The notes under the pieces are model-generated. The model made no database searches and had not been told where the DNA came from. It worked only from the letters and a program-made list of their open reading frames with translations. Below are positions 1 to 5,082 of a DNA stretch of 5,671 nt, one piece after another. The stretch is from Bacillota bacterium (lineage in GTDB: Bacteria > Bacillota > Sulfobacillia > RBS10-35 > JAJYVN01): the NCBI GenBank assembly GCA_021827805.1, contig JAKAUG010000089.1:1-5671 (forward strand), read 5' to 3'. The position numbers and the translations under genes are program-made. The first letter of the stretch is position 1; the number at the start of each line of letters is the position of its first letter.

Positions 1-1
1 A

Positions 2-25
2 GGGCCCCGGCTTTGGCCGGGGCCC
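2..25 (+). terminator. GC-rich perfect hairpin, probable terminator of a gene left of the window
   Basis: Bases 2-11 (GGGCCCCGGC) pair perfectly with 16-25 (GCCGGGGCCC) around a TTTG loop, giving a 10-bp all-G/C stem. No gene in the window precedes it, so it most plausibly ends a transcript entering from the left. There is no run of T after the stem, so a classical intrinsic terminator is not proven. The right arm can pair alternatively with 39-48. Confidence 0.45.
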
Positions 26-34
26 CGCCGTTCC

Positions 35-65
35 CCGAGGCGGGGCCCGATGGACCCCGCCTCGG
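35..65. repeat. 11-bp inverted repeat (second GC-rich hairpin)
   Basis: CCGAGGCGGGG at 35-45 is exactly complementary to CCCCGCCTCGG at 55-65 with a 9-base loop. It lies just downstream of the 2-25 hairpin. It could be a second terminator or the base of a structured leader. Its left arm overlaps a block (39-48) that can pair with 20-29 instead. No T-tract follows. Confidence 0.5.
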
Positions 66-126
66 CCCGCCGGATGTCCGACTGGTCCGCGGAGCTTATT
101 CATGCGCCAAAGGTCCCCCTCTTCTG

Positions 127-181
127 CAGGAAGGCTCGACCAGAGGCGCGAAAACTCGCGCCAGTTCCTGACGTGCGAGCC
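127..181 (+). promoter_or_regulatory. Foldable leader upstream of the HU gene
   Basis: A perfect 7-bp stem (145-151 GGCGCGA with 156-162 TCGCGCC, AAAC loop) is surrounded by two further complementary pairs: CAGGAA 127-132 with TTCCTG 165-170, and GGCTCG 133-138 with CGAGCC 176-181. The two outer pairs cross, so they would form a pseudoknot or be alternatives. The element ends 13 bases before the HU Shine-Dalgarno sequence. I recognise no known riboswitch or ribosomal-protein-type leader. Function is unknown, and chance pairing in GC-rich DNA is possible. Confidence 0.3.
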
Positions 182-193
182 AGATCGGTGGAA

Positions 194-204
194 GGGAGGT
201 GAGG
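194..204 (+). promoter_or_regulatory. Strong Shine-Dalgarno that decides the HU start
   Basis: GGGAGGTGAGG contains GGAGGTGA, a near-perfect complement of the 16S rRNA tail. The GGAGG core ends 7 bases before TTG at 207. No comparable site precedes the in-frame ATG at 102, so this site places translation initiation at the TTG codon. Confidence 0.85.
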
Positions 205-206
205 AC

Positions 207-482
207 TTGAACCGCGGGCAATTGGTGGCGGTGGTGGCGGCGGAGACGGGCCTCAGCAAGAAGGAGAGCGGCAGGGCTGTCGAGGCCGTCCTGAGCGCGA
301 TCTCCGGGGCGCTGTCCCGCAGGGATCGCGTCTCCCTGGTCGGGTTCGGCAGCTTCGAGGTGCGCGAGCGCAAGCCGCGGCGCGGGCGCAATCCCAGGAC
401 GGGCAAGGCGGTGCAGATCAAGGCGCGGCGGGCTCCGGTCTTCCGGCCGGGCAAGCCCCTGAAGGCGGCCGTCAACGGCTGA
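207..482 (+). CDS. HU-family nucleoid DNA-binding protein
   Basis: This encodes a 91-residue histone-like protein of the HU/IHF family. Such proteins act as dimers in the nucleoid, bending and compacting DNA with two beta-arms. An N-terminal helical region (about residues 3-38) is followed by the family signature at 46-67, which begins GFGSFEVRERK and ends NPRTGK. Pro63 in the arm is the residue that intercalates between base pairs in known HU structures. The C-terminal tail (PVFRPGKPLK) is typical, and the protein is rich in Arg and Lys. The length matches the usual 90 residues when translation starts at TTG 207, which has an excellent ribosome site. Starting at ATG 102 would add 35 low-complexity residues foreign to the family. 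Homodimeric HU (hup/hbs type) is likelier than IHF because the gene stands alone, but sequence alone does not settle this. It shares the direction of the purine genes but is separated from them by a hairpin. Confidence 0.93.
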   Translation: MNRGQLVAVVAAETGLSKKESGRAVEAVLSAISGALSRRDRVSLVGFGSFEVRERKPRRGRNPRTGKAVQIKARRAPVFRPGKPLKAAVNG

Positions 483-542
483 GGGCGCATCCGGCGGGGT
501 TGCGTGGAGGACTCATGCCAGCGTTATGCCCACCGGGCGAGC

Positions 543-587
543 GAACAGGTGAGGGCTCCGTCCTTTCGGCGGAGCCTTTGCCTGTTC
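543..587 (+). terminator. Long hairpin after HU, probable terminator or processing site
   Basis: Bases 543-562 can pair without a break with 568-587 around a CTTTC loop, a 20-bp stem containing four G-U pairs (550/580, 551/579, 553/577, 561/569). The inner part, GGCTCCG 554-560 with CGGAGCC 570-576, followed by TTTGCCTGTT, looks like an intrinsic terminator of a GC-rich organism, with a weak T-tract. It lies 61 bases after the HU stop and 36 bases before hpt. It may end the HU transcript, attenuate read-through into hpt, or be a processing site. The G-U pairs mean the fold is stable only as plus-strand RNA. Confidence 0.6.
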
Positions 588-623
588 CCGGGGGCGACAG
601 CGAGGCCTGGGGGGGCGGTGGTG

Positions 624-1172
624 ATGACCCGCGCGCGGGAGCTGAGGCCGCCTGAGATTCGTGAGGTGCTGTTTTCGGAAGCGCGACTCGCCGCCAGGGT
701 CGCGGAACTGGGCGCCCAGATCGGGCACGACTACCGGGGGCGCTCGCTGCACCTCATCGGGGTCCTGCGTGGGGCGGTGCCCTTTCTCGCCGACCTGGCG
801 CGCTCCCTGCCCCTGGAGGATGTGAGCTTTGACCTGCTGGGCATCAGCAGCTATGGGCCCCAGACCGAGAGCCTGGGGGTCGTCCGGCTCACCAAGGATC
901 TGGACGATCCGGTGGTGGACCGCCACGTGCTGATCGTGGAAGATATCGTGGATACGGGCCTGACCCTGGCCTACCTGCGCGAGCAGGTCGGCCGGCGCGG
1001 CCCGGCGAGCCTGGCTGTGGTGGCTCTGCTGGACAAGCCTTCACGGAGGCAGAGGCCCGTGCAGGTGGAGTATGTGGGCTTCACGGCACCGGATCGGTTT
1101 CTGGTCGGGTATGGGCTCGACTACGCGGGCCGCTTCCGGCACCTGCCCTATGTGGGGGCGGTGGACGGCTGA
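624..1172 (+). CDS. hpt: Hypoxanthine (guanine) phosphoribosyltransferase
   Basis: This 182-residue cytosolic purine-salvage enzyme joins hypoxanthine or guanine to PRPP, giving IMP or GMP and pyrophosphate. The type I PRTase fold is clear. GVLRGAVPF (46-54) is the pyrophosphate-contacting loop, SSYG (75-78) is the mobile catalytic loop, and LIVEDIVDTGLTL (103-115) is the PRPP-binding motif with its acidic pair Glu106-Asp107. DKP (137-139) holds the lysine that contacts the purine ring, and PDRFLVGYGLDY (156-167) is the C-terminal base-binding segment typical of Hpt rather than PyrR or Xpt. The length equals the usual ~180. ATG 624 is preferred. GTG codons at 618 and 621 are in frame and equally close to the weak G-rich ribosome site, so the exact start may shift by one or two codons. 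An upstream ATG-like extension from 504 would run through the hairpin at 543-587 and has no family counterpart. Confidence 0.94.
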   Translation: MTRARELRPPEIREVLFSEARLAARVAELGAQIGHDYRGRSLHLIGVLRGAVPFLADLARSLPLEDVSFDLLGISSYGPQTESLGVVRLTKDLDDPVVDRHVLIVEDIVDTGLTLAYLREQVGRRGPASLAVVALLDKPSRRQRPVQVEYVGFTAPDRFLVGYGLDYAGRFRHLPYVGAVDG

Positions 1173-1289
1173 GGCCTGGCACCGCCGCGGCCGGCCCAAG
1201 ACAGGGGCCACACAGGCCGGAGGGGGAGGACCCCGGGGAACGGCGGTTGTCAAGGGGTGCCTCCGGCGCATCCCAGACCCCGGGGCGAT
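1173..1289 (+). promoter_or_regulatory. hpt-guaA gap with paired CCCCGGGG blocks (candidate guaA leader)
   Basis: GACCCCGGGG occurs twice, at 1229-1238 and 1276-1285. The self-complementary CCCCGGGG parts (1231-1238 and 1278-1285) can pair as an 8-bp outer helix. Inside it, GGGGTGC 1254-1260 pairs with GCATCCC 1268-1274 (one G-U) around a 7-base loop. The GGGG at 1282-1285, the only Shine-Dalgarno-like bases before ATG 1290, lies in the outer helix. Right after the hpt stop, GGCCTG 1173-1178 can pair with CAGGCC 1213-1218, enclosing a small GGCCC/GGGCC stem. A purine-rich GGAGGGGGAGGA run sits at 1219-1230, too far from either guaA start to act as a normal ribosome site. I find no match to the guanine or ZTP riboswitch cores I know. 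A clear sigma-70 promoter is not visible. Confidence 0.3.
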
Positions 1290-2861
1290 ATGGGCGACAG
1301 GGATCCGCGCGATGGTGAGCCACGCTCAGCCGCGGTGGCGATTCTGGACTTCGGGGCCCAGTATGCCCAGCTGATCGCGCGGCGGGTGCGCGAGTCCAAT
1401 GTGTACTGCGAGCTGCTGCCGGGCGGCACGAAGGCGGCGGAACTCGTGCGCCGCGGGTTCGCGGCCGTTGTGCTCAGTGGAGGCCCGGCCAGCGTCTATG
1501 ACCCGGGCGCGCCCAGCTGTGATCCCGAACTGCTGGAATGCGGCCTGCCCATTCTCGGGATCTGCTACGGGCACCAGCTCCTGGCCCGCATGCTCGGCGC
1601 CCCCGTCGAGCGCGCGCCGCATCCCGAGTACGGCCAGGCCCGGATGGAGGTCCACAGGGCCGCGGGCGTGCTGGCGGGCCTGCCGGCGTCCACCACGGTC
1701 TGGATGAGCCACGGGGACCTGGTGCAACTGCCCCCCCCGGGTTTCGAGGTCCTCGGGCGCACGCCCAGCACCCCCGTCGCGGCGATGGGACATGCGGGTC
1801 GGCGCATCTACGGCGTGCAGTTTCACCCCGAAGTCGTGCACACCCCGCTCGGCCAGCAGGTGTTGCGGAACTTCCTGCTGGGGGTGGCGGGCCTTGGCGG
1901 CACCTGGACCATGCACAGCTATGTCGCGGAGGCCGTCGCGGCGATACGGGAGGCCGCGCCGAGCGGCCGCGCCATCTCCGCGCTCTCCGGCGGCGTGGAC
2001 AGCGCCGTGGCCACGGCGCTGGTGCATCGCGCCCTGGGTGACCGCGTGACGGCGATCTTCGTCGACCACGGCCTGCAGCGCCAGGGGGAGGCTCAGGAGG
2101 TGCTCAGCGCCTTTCGGCAGGCCTTCCCCGAGTTGCCGCTGGTGCACGTCCAGGCCGAGGAGCGCTTCCTGGCCCGCCTGGGCGGGGTCACCGACCCCGA
2201 GCAGAAGCGGCGCCTCATCGGTCAGGAGTTCGTGGCCGTCTTCGAGGAGGAGGCGGCCAAGCTCGGACCGGTGGACTTTCTGGTGCAGGGTACGATCTAT
2301 CCGGACGTGATCGAGAGCGGGGCCACCGGCCAGAGCTCGGCCACCATCAAGACGCACCACAACGTGGGCGGCCTCCCGGAGCGCATGCGCCTGCGGCTGA
2401 TCGAGCCCCTGCGCTCGCTCTTCAAGGACGAGGTGCGCGTGTTGGGCGAGGAGCTGGGGCTGCCCTCGCATCTGGTGTGGCGCCAGCCCTTCCCGGGTCC
2501 GGGCCTGGCCATCCGCATCCTGGGTGAGGTTACGTCCGAACGCCTGGATCTGCTGCGCCACGCCGATGCGGTGGTGCGCGAGGAGCTGGCGGACCACGGG
2601 CTCGGCCGCGAGATCTGGCAGGCCTTCGCCGTGCTGCCCGGGGCCCGCACCGTCGGCGTGATGGGCGACCAACGGTCGTACGGCGACCTGGTGGCGGTCC
2701 GCGCCATCTCCAGCCGCGACGGGATGACGGCCGACTGGGCCCGCCTGCCCCACGAGGTCCTGGCCCGCATCAGCCAGCGCCTGGTGAACGAGGTCCCGGG
2801 GGTGAACCGGGTCGTTTACGACATCACGAGCAAGCCGCCGGCGACGATCGAATGGGAATAG
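1290..2861 (+). CDS. guaA: GMP synthase (glutamine-hydrolysing)
   Basis: This 523-residue two-domain enzyme converts XMP to GMP using ATP and ammonia released from glutamine, the last step of the guanine branch. The N-terminal class I glutamine amidotransferase begins at about [11 protein letters not shown] (residues 18-28). It carries the nucleophile Cys92 in GICYGHQ and the His179/Glu181 pair in QFHPEV. The ATP-pyrophosphatase domain has the P-loop SGGVDS (233-238), then [10 protein letters not shown] and [10 protein letters not shown]. The C-terminal XMP-binding and dimerisation domain contains [14 protein letters not shown] and ends in the conserved [12 protein letters not shown], so the protein is complete. 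ATG 1290 is chosen because it leaves the usual short N-terminus. An in-frame GTG at 1257 would add 11 residues and has no better ribosome site. The gene follows hpt by 117 bases. GuaA upstream of the pur operon is also seen in Bacillus. Confidence 0.96.
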   Translation: MGDRDPRDGEPRSAAVAILDFGAQYAQLIARRVRESNVYCELLPGGTKAAELVRRGFAAVVLSGGPASVYDPGAPSCDPELLECGLPILGICYGHQLLARMLGAPVERAPHPEYGQARMEVHRAAGVLAGLPASTTVWMSHGDLVQLPPPGFEVLGRTPSTPVAAMGHAGRRIYGVQFHPEVVHTPLGQQVLRNFLLGVAGLGGTWTMHSYVAEAVAAIREAAPSGRAISALSGGVDSAVATALVHRALGDRVTAIFVDHGLQRQGEAQEVLSAFRQAFPELPLVHVQAEERFLARLGGVTDPEQKRRLIGQEFVAVFEEEAAKLGPVDFLVQGTIYPDVIESGATGQSSATIKTHHNVGGLPERMRLRLIEPLRSLFKDEVRVLGEELGLPSHLVWRQPFPGPGLAIRILGEVTSERLDLLRHADAVVREELADHGLGREIWQAFAVLPGARTVGVMGDQRSYGDLVAVRAISSRDGMTADWARLPHEVLARISQRLVNEVPGVNRVVYDITSKPPATIEWE

Positions 2862-2891
2862 CCGAACAACCATCGTATGCACCCGACAAAT
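2858..2891 (+). promoter_or_regulatory. PurBox-like sequence upstream of purE
   Basis: ATAGCCGAACAAC at 2858-2870 matches the Bacillus PurR PurBox consensus (AWWWCCGAACWWT, from memory) at 11 of 13 positions, including the full CCGAAC core. A degraded second copy, CCGACAAAT, starts at 2883, about two helical turns on and in the same orientation. Classical PurR sites are a pair in inverted orientation, which is not seen here. The site begins at the guaA stop codon and would lie roughly 90-100 bases before a transcript start near 2961. Confidence 0.3.
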
Positions 2892-2925
2892 GTTGCAGAC
2901 GGGGCGGATCATGAGCCACGTTGGA

Positions 2926-2954
2926 CCCGTATCGTACGGGAGGCGTGGTACCCT
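2926..2954 (+). promoter_or_regulatory. Candidate purE operon promoter with adjoining inverted repeat
   Basis: TGGTACCCT at 2946-2954 fits the extended -10 pattern TGnTAnnnT and would start transcription near 2961, giving a leader of about 20 bases before the purE GTG. TTGGAC at 2921-2926 resembles a -35 box, but the spacing to TACCCT is 22 bases, which is too long. Just upstream of the -10, CCCGTATCGTACGGG (2926-2940) is a 6-bp inverted repeat with a TCG centre and could be an operator. The base composition here is less GC-rich than the genes, as expected of a promoter region. Confidence 0.35.
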
Positions 2955-2964
2955 GGCTCCGCAC

Positions 2965-2974
2965 GAGGAGGGGG
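2965..2974 (+). promoter_or_regulatory. Shine-Dalgarno that decides the purE GTG start
   Basis: GAGGAGGGGG contains AGGAGG (2966-2971), ending 10 bases before GTG 2982. No comparable site precedes the upstream in-frame ATG at 2877. Confidence 0.8.
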
Positions 2975-2981
2975 ACGAACA

Positions 2982-3491
2982 GTGCAGCCAAGTGTGGCAG
3001 TGATCATGGGTTCCGCCAGCGACCGCGACGTGGTCGCGCCTGCCGTGGCGGTTCTGGACGAGTTCGGCGTGGCCCGCCAGTGGCGCGTGCTCTCGGCGCA
3101 TCGCACCCCCGATGCCACCGCGACCTTTGTGCGCCAGGCCGAGGCGGAGGGGGTGCGGGTCTTCCTCTGTGCGGCCGGAGGCGCTGCCCACCTGCCGGGT
3201 GTCGTGGCCGCCCTGACGGTGCGCCCCGTCATCGGCCTGCCGGTGCGCGGCGCCTCCCTGGGCGGACTCGACAGCCTGCTCTCGATCGTGCAGATGCCGC
3301 CCGGCGTCCCCGTGGCCACGGTGGGCGTCGATGCCGCGCGCAACGCCGGGCTCCTGGCGGTGGCCATCCTGGCGCTCGGCGACGAGGAGCTTGATGCCCG
3401 CCTGCGCCAGTTCCGCGCGCGGCAGGCGGAGCGGGTCCTGTCCAGCGGCCAGGATCTGGAGCATCCGGCCACGGGGGGCGCCAGGGGATGA
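2982..3491 (+). CDS. purE: N5-carboxyaminoimidazole ribonucleotide mutase (class I PurE)
   Basis: This 169-residue enzyme rearranges N5-CAIR to CAIR in de novo purine synthesis and is usually an octamer in the cytosol. MGSASD (9-14) forms the phosphate-binding start. SAHRTP (38-43) contains the catalytic histidine, His40. GGAAHLPG (66-73) and GLDSLLSIVQMP (95-106) are signatures of the bacterial class I enzyme that works with PurK, rather than the class II AIR carboxylase of animals. The GTG start at 2982 gives the usual length. Starting at ATG 2877 would add 35 residues and span the putative promoter. Arg15 replaces the tryptophan common in GSxSDW, probably without effect on chemistry. The stop codon overlaps the purB ATG (ATGA). 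No purK follows, which is unusual for a purE operon, so the partner must be elsewhere if it is present. Confidence 0.94.
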   Translation: MQPSVAVIMGSASDRDVVAPAVAVLDEFGVARQWRVLSAHRTPDATATFVRQAEAEGVRVFLCAAGGAAHLPGVVAALTVRPVIGLPVRGASLGGLDSLLSIVQMPPGVPVATVGVDAARNAGLLAVAILALGDEELDARLRQFRARQAERVLSSGQDLEHPATGGARG

Positions 3492-4795
3492 TCCCACGCT
3501 ATACGACACCGTGCATGGGGGATCTGTGGTCCGACGCCAGCCGGCTGGGCCTGTGGCTCGAGGTGGAACTGCTGGCGGTCGAGGGCTGGGCCGGCATCGG
3601 CCGGATCCCCGCGGCCGACGCGGCGGCGCTGCGTGCCGGTGCGCGACTGGATCCCGCGCGCATGGCCGAGATCGAACGACGGACGGGCCACGACCTGGCC
3701 TCCTTCGTCCAGGCCGTGGCGGAGACCGTGGGGCCCGCCGGGCGCTGGCTGCACTTCGGCCTCACCTCCAGCGACGTGGTGGACACGGCGCTGGGCGTGC
3801 AGCTCACGCGGGCCACGGACGTCCTCCTCGATCATCTGGACGAGGTGCTGGCGGTGCTGGCGCCCAAGGCGTGGGCCTATCGGGACCTGCCCATGATCGG
3901 CCGCACGCACGGGGTGCACGCGGAACCGATCAGCTTCGGACTGAAGCTTGGCCGCTGGCATGCGGAGCTCCGCCGCGGTCGGCGCCGCCTGGAGGCGGCG
4001 CGCGGCGAGGTGGCCGTCGGCAAGCTCTCCGGTCCGGTGGGCACCTACGCGGGCCTCGACCCGCGTGTGGAGGCGTATGTCGGCGCCGAGCTCGGGCTCG
4101 AGGTCTGCGACGGTAGCACGCAGATCGTGCCCCGCGACCGCCACGCCATGTGGGTCTCGACCCTGGCGGTCCTGGCCGGGAGCCTGGAGTACATCGCCAC
4201 GGAGATTCGTGGCCTGCAGCGCACCGAGGTGCGCGAGGTCGAGGAGCCCTTCCGCGCCGGCCAGAAGGGGTCGAGTTCCATGCCGCACAAGCGCAACCCC
4301 GAGAAGTGCGAACGCCTGGCGGGACTCGCGCGGCTTGTGCGCGGCTATGCGACCACGGCCCTGCAGGACCAGCCGCTCTGGCACGAGCGGGACATCTCCC
4401 ACTCCTCCGCGGAGCGCATCATCCTGCCCGATGCCGCCACCGCCCTTGACTACATGCTGGAGCTGGCCCGCGGCATCCTGGCCGATCTGCACGTCCACCC
4501 CGCGGCCATGGCGGCGAACATCGGGCGCACGCGAGGCCTCTGGGCCTCGGGCCAGGTGCTCCTGGCCCTGGCCGAGTCCGGTCTGTCGCGCGAGGAGTCC
4601 TATGGCATCGTGCAGGGTCATGCCCTGGCGGCATGGGACGACCCCGCTGGCCCGGACTTCCGCGCGCGTCTGGAGGCCGATCCGCGCGTGCAGGGCGCGC
4701 TTGGCCCGGGGAGGCTGGGGGCCTGCTTCGACCTGGGGTCCCAACTGCGGTACGTGCCGGAGATCCTCGGACGGCTCGGCCTGGGGGAGGAATGA
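3488..4795 (+). CDS. purB: Adenylosuccinate lyase
   Basis: This 435-residue enzyme of the fumarase/aspartase superfamily removes fumarate from SAICAR (giving AICAR) and from adenylosuccinate (giving AMP), so it serves both the trunk pathway and the AMP branch. It is normally a homotetramer with shared active sites. Visible landmarks are TGHDLASF with His68, HFGLTSSDVVDTA (89-101), and GRTHGVHAEP (138-147) with the general acid His141. The superfamily signature GQKGSSSMPHKRNPEK (258-273) has the catalytic serine at about 262-263. WHERDISHSSAERI, some 30 residues later, is specific to adenylosuccinate lyase. The length agrees with the ~430-residue Bacillus and Thermotoga type. The ATG overlaps the purE stop by four bases. 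AGGGG immediately before it is too close to be a good ribosome site, so coupled translation with purE is likely. It is intact. Confidence 0.96.
   Translation: MIPRYTTPCMGDLWSDASRLGLWLEVELLAVEGWAGIGRIPAADAAALRAGARLDPARMAEIERRTGHDLASFVQAVAETVGPAGRWLHFGLTSSDVVDTALGVQLTRATDVLLDHLDEVLAVLAPKAWAYRDLPMIGRTHGVHAEPISFGLKLGRWHAELRRGRRRLEAARGEVAVGKLSGPVGTYAGLDPRVEAYVGAELGLEVCDGSTQIVPRDRHAMWVSTLAVLAGSLEYIATEIRGLQRTEVREVEEPFRAGQKGSSSMPHKRNPEKCERLAGLARLVRGYATTALQDQPLWHERDISHSSAERIILPDAATALDYMLELARGILADLHVHPAAMAANIGRTRGLWASGQVLLALAESGLSREESYGIVQGHALAAWDDPAGPDFRARLEADPRVQGALGPGRLGACFDLGSQLRYVPEILGRLGLGEE
4783..4790 (+). promoter_or_regulatory. Shine-Dalgarno for purS inside the purB 3' end
   Basis: GGGGGAGG ends 4 bases before ATG 4795 and only 1 base before ATG 4792. 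It therefore favours the second of the two tandem ATG codons, or possibly GTG 4798. Confidence 0.65.
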
Positions 4796-5061
4796 TGGTG
4801 CCCGTGTTCACGGCCTCGGTCGAGATCCACCTCAAGCCGGGGGCCCTGGACCCTCAGGGGCAGGCGGTGGGTGATGGCCTGCGCTCCCTGGGGTATGCCG
4901 GGGTCCGGGAGGTGCGGGTCGGCAAGCACGTCCGCGTGCAGCTCCAGGCCGCGGATGCCGCCGCGGCGGTGCAGGTCGTGGAACGGATGTGCCAGGAACT
5001 CCTCGCCAATCCCGTCATGGAGACCTACCGCTTCACGGTGACCCGAGACGACGAGCGCTGA
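4795..5061 (+). CDS. purS: Phosphoribosylformylglycinamidine synthase subunit PurS
   Basis: This 88-residue small subunit of the three-part FGAM synthase (PurS, PurQ and small PurL) bridges PurL and PurQ and supports ammonia transfer between them. Family marks are LDPQGQAV (18-25), VREVRVGK (37-44), and CQELLANPVMETYRF (66-80), the conserved C-terminal strand and helix motif. The size is normal (80-90). ATG 4795 shares its first base with the last base of the purB stop. ATG 4792, one codon earlier, gives 89 residues and an ATGA overlap, but lies too near the ribosome site. Translation is almost certainly coupled to purB. purC, which separates purB and purS in Bacillus, is absent here. The existence of PurS implies a small PurL downstream, beyond the window. 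Confidence 0.93.
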   Translation: MVPVFTASVEIHLKPGALDPQGQAVGDGLRSLGYAGVREVRVGKHVRVQLQAADAAAAVQVVERMCQELLANPVMETYRFTVTRDDER

Positions 5062-5082
5062 GCCGAGGGGAGCGACCCCCGG

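Noticed and set aside
102..206. N-terminal extension of HU from ATG 102
   Set aside because: It has no ribosome site, its composition is unlike HU, it overlaps a foldable leader, and the TTG at 207 has an excellent site and gives the family length.
1..206. tRNA or other known structured RNA gene at the left end
   Set aside because: No tRNA-like T-loop, anticodon arm or CCA end could be traced. Only inverted repeats are seen.
500..530. TTGCGT...TATGCC as an hpt promoter
   Set aside because: Each hexamer matches the consensus at only about 3 of 6 positions and the spacing is 19 bases. This is too weak to list as a feature.
513..926. Minus-strand open frame opposite the HU-hpt gap and hpt
   Set aside because: It spans a hairpin and a confirmed coding gene on the other strand, and its translation is low-complexity.
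624..1172. Reading the phosphoribosyltransferase as PyrR or Xpt
   Set aside because: The C-terminal PDRFLVGYGLDY segment and SSYG loop fit Hpt. PyrR lacks this ending, and xanthine PRTase has a different layout.
2170..2190. CCGCCTGGGC resembling part of the ZTP riboswitch core
   Set aside because: It lies deep within the guaA coding region and the rest of the ZTP motif is absent.
1326..3509. Long minus-strand open frame of 727 codons antisense to guaA and purE
   Set aside because: It lies opposite well-conserved genes. The translation is low-complexity, rich in His, Arg, Gln, Gly and Ala with no domain I recognise. High third-position GC leaves antisense frames open.
2909..4744. Minus-strand open frame of 611 codons antisense to purE and purB
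   Set aside because: This is also a GC-driven shadow, with no ribosome site at a sensible start and no recognisable motifs.
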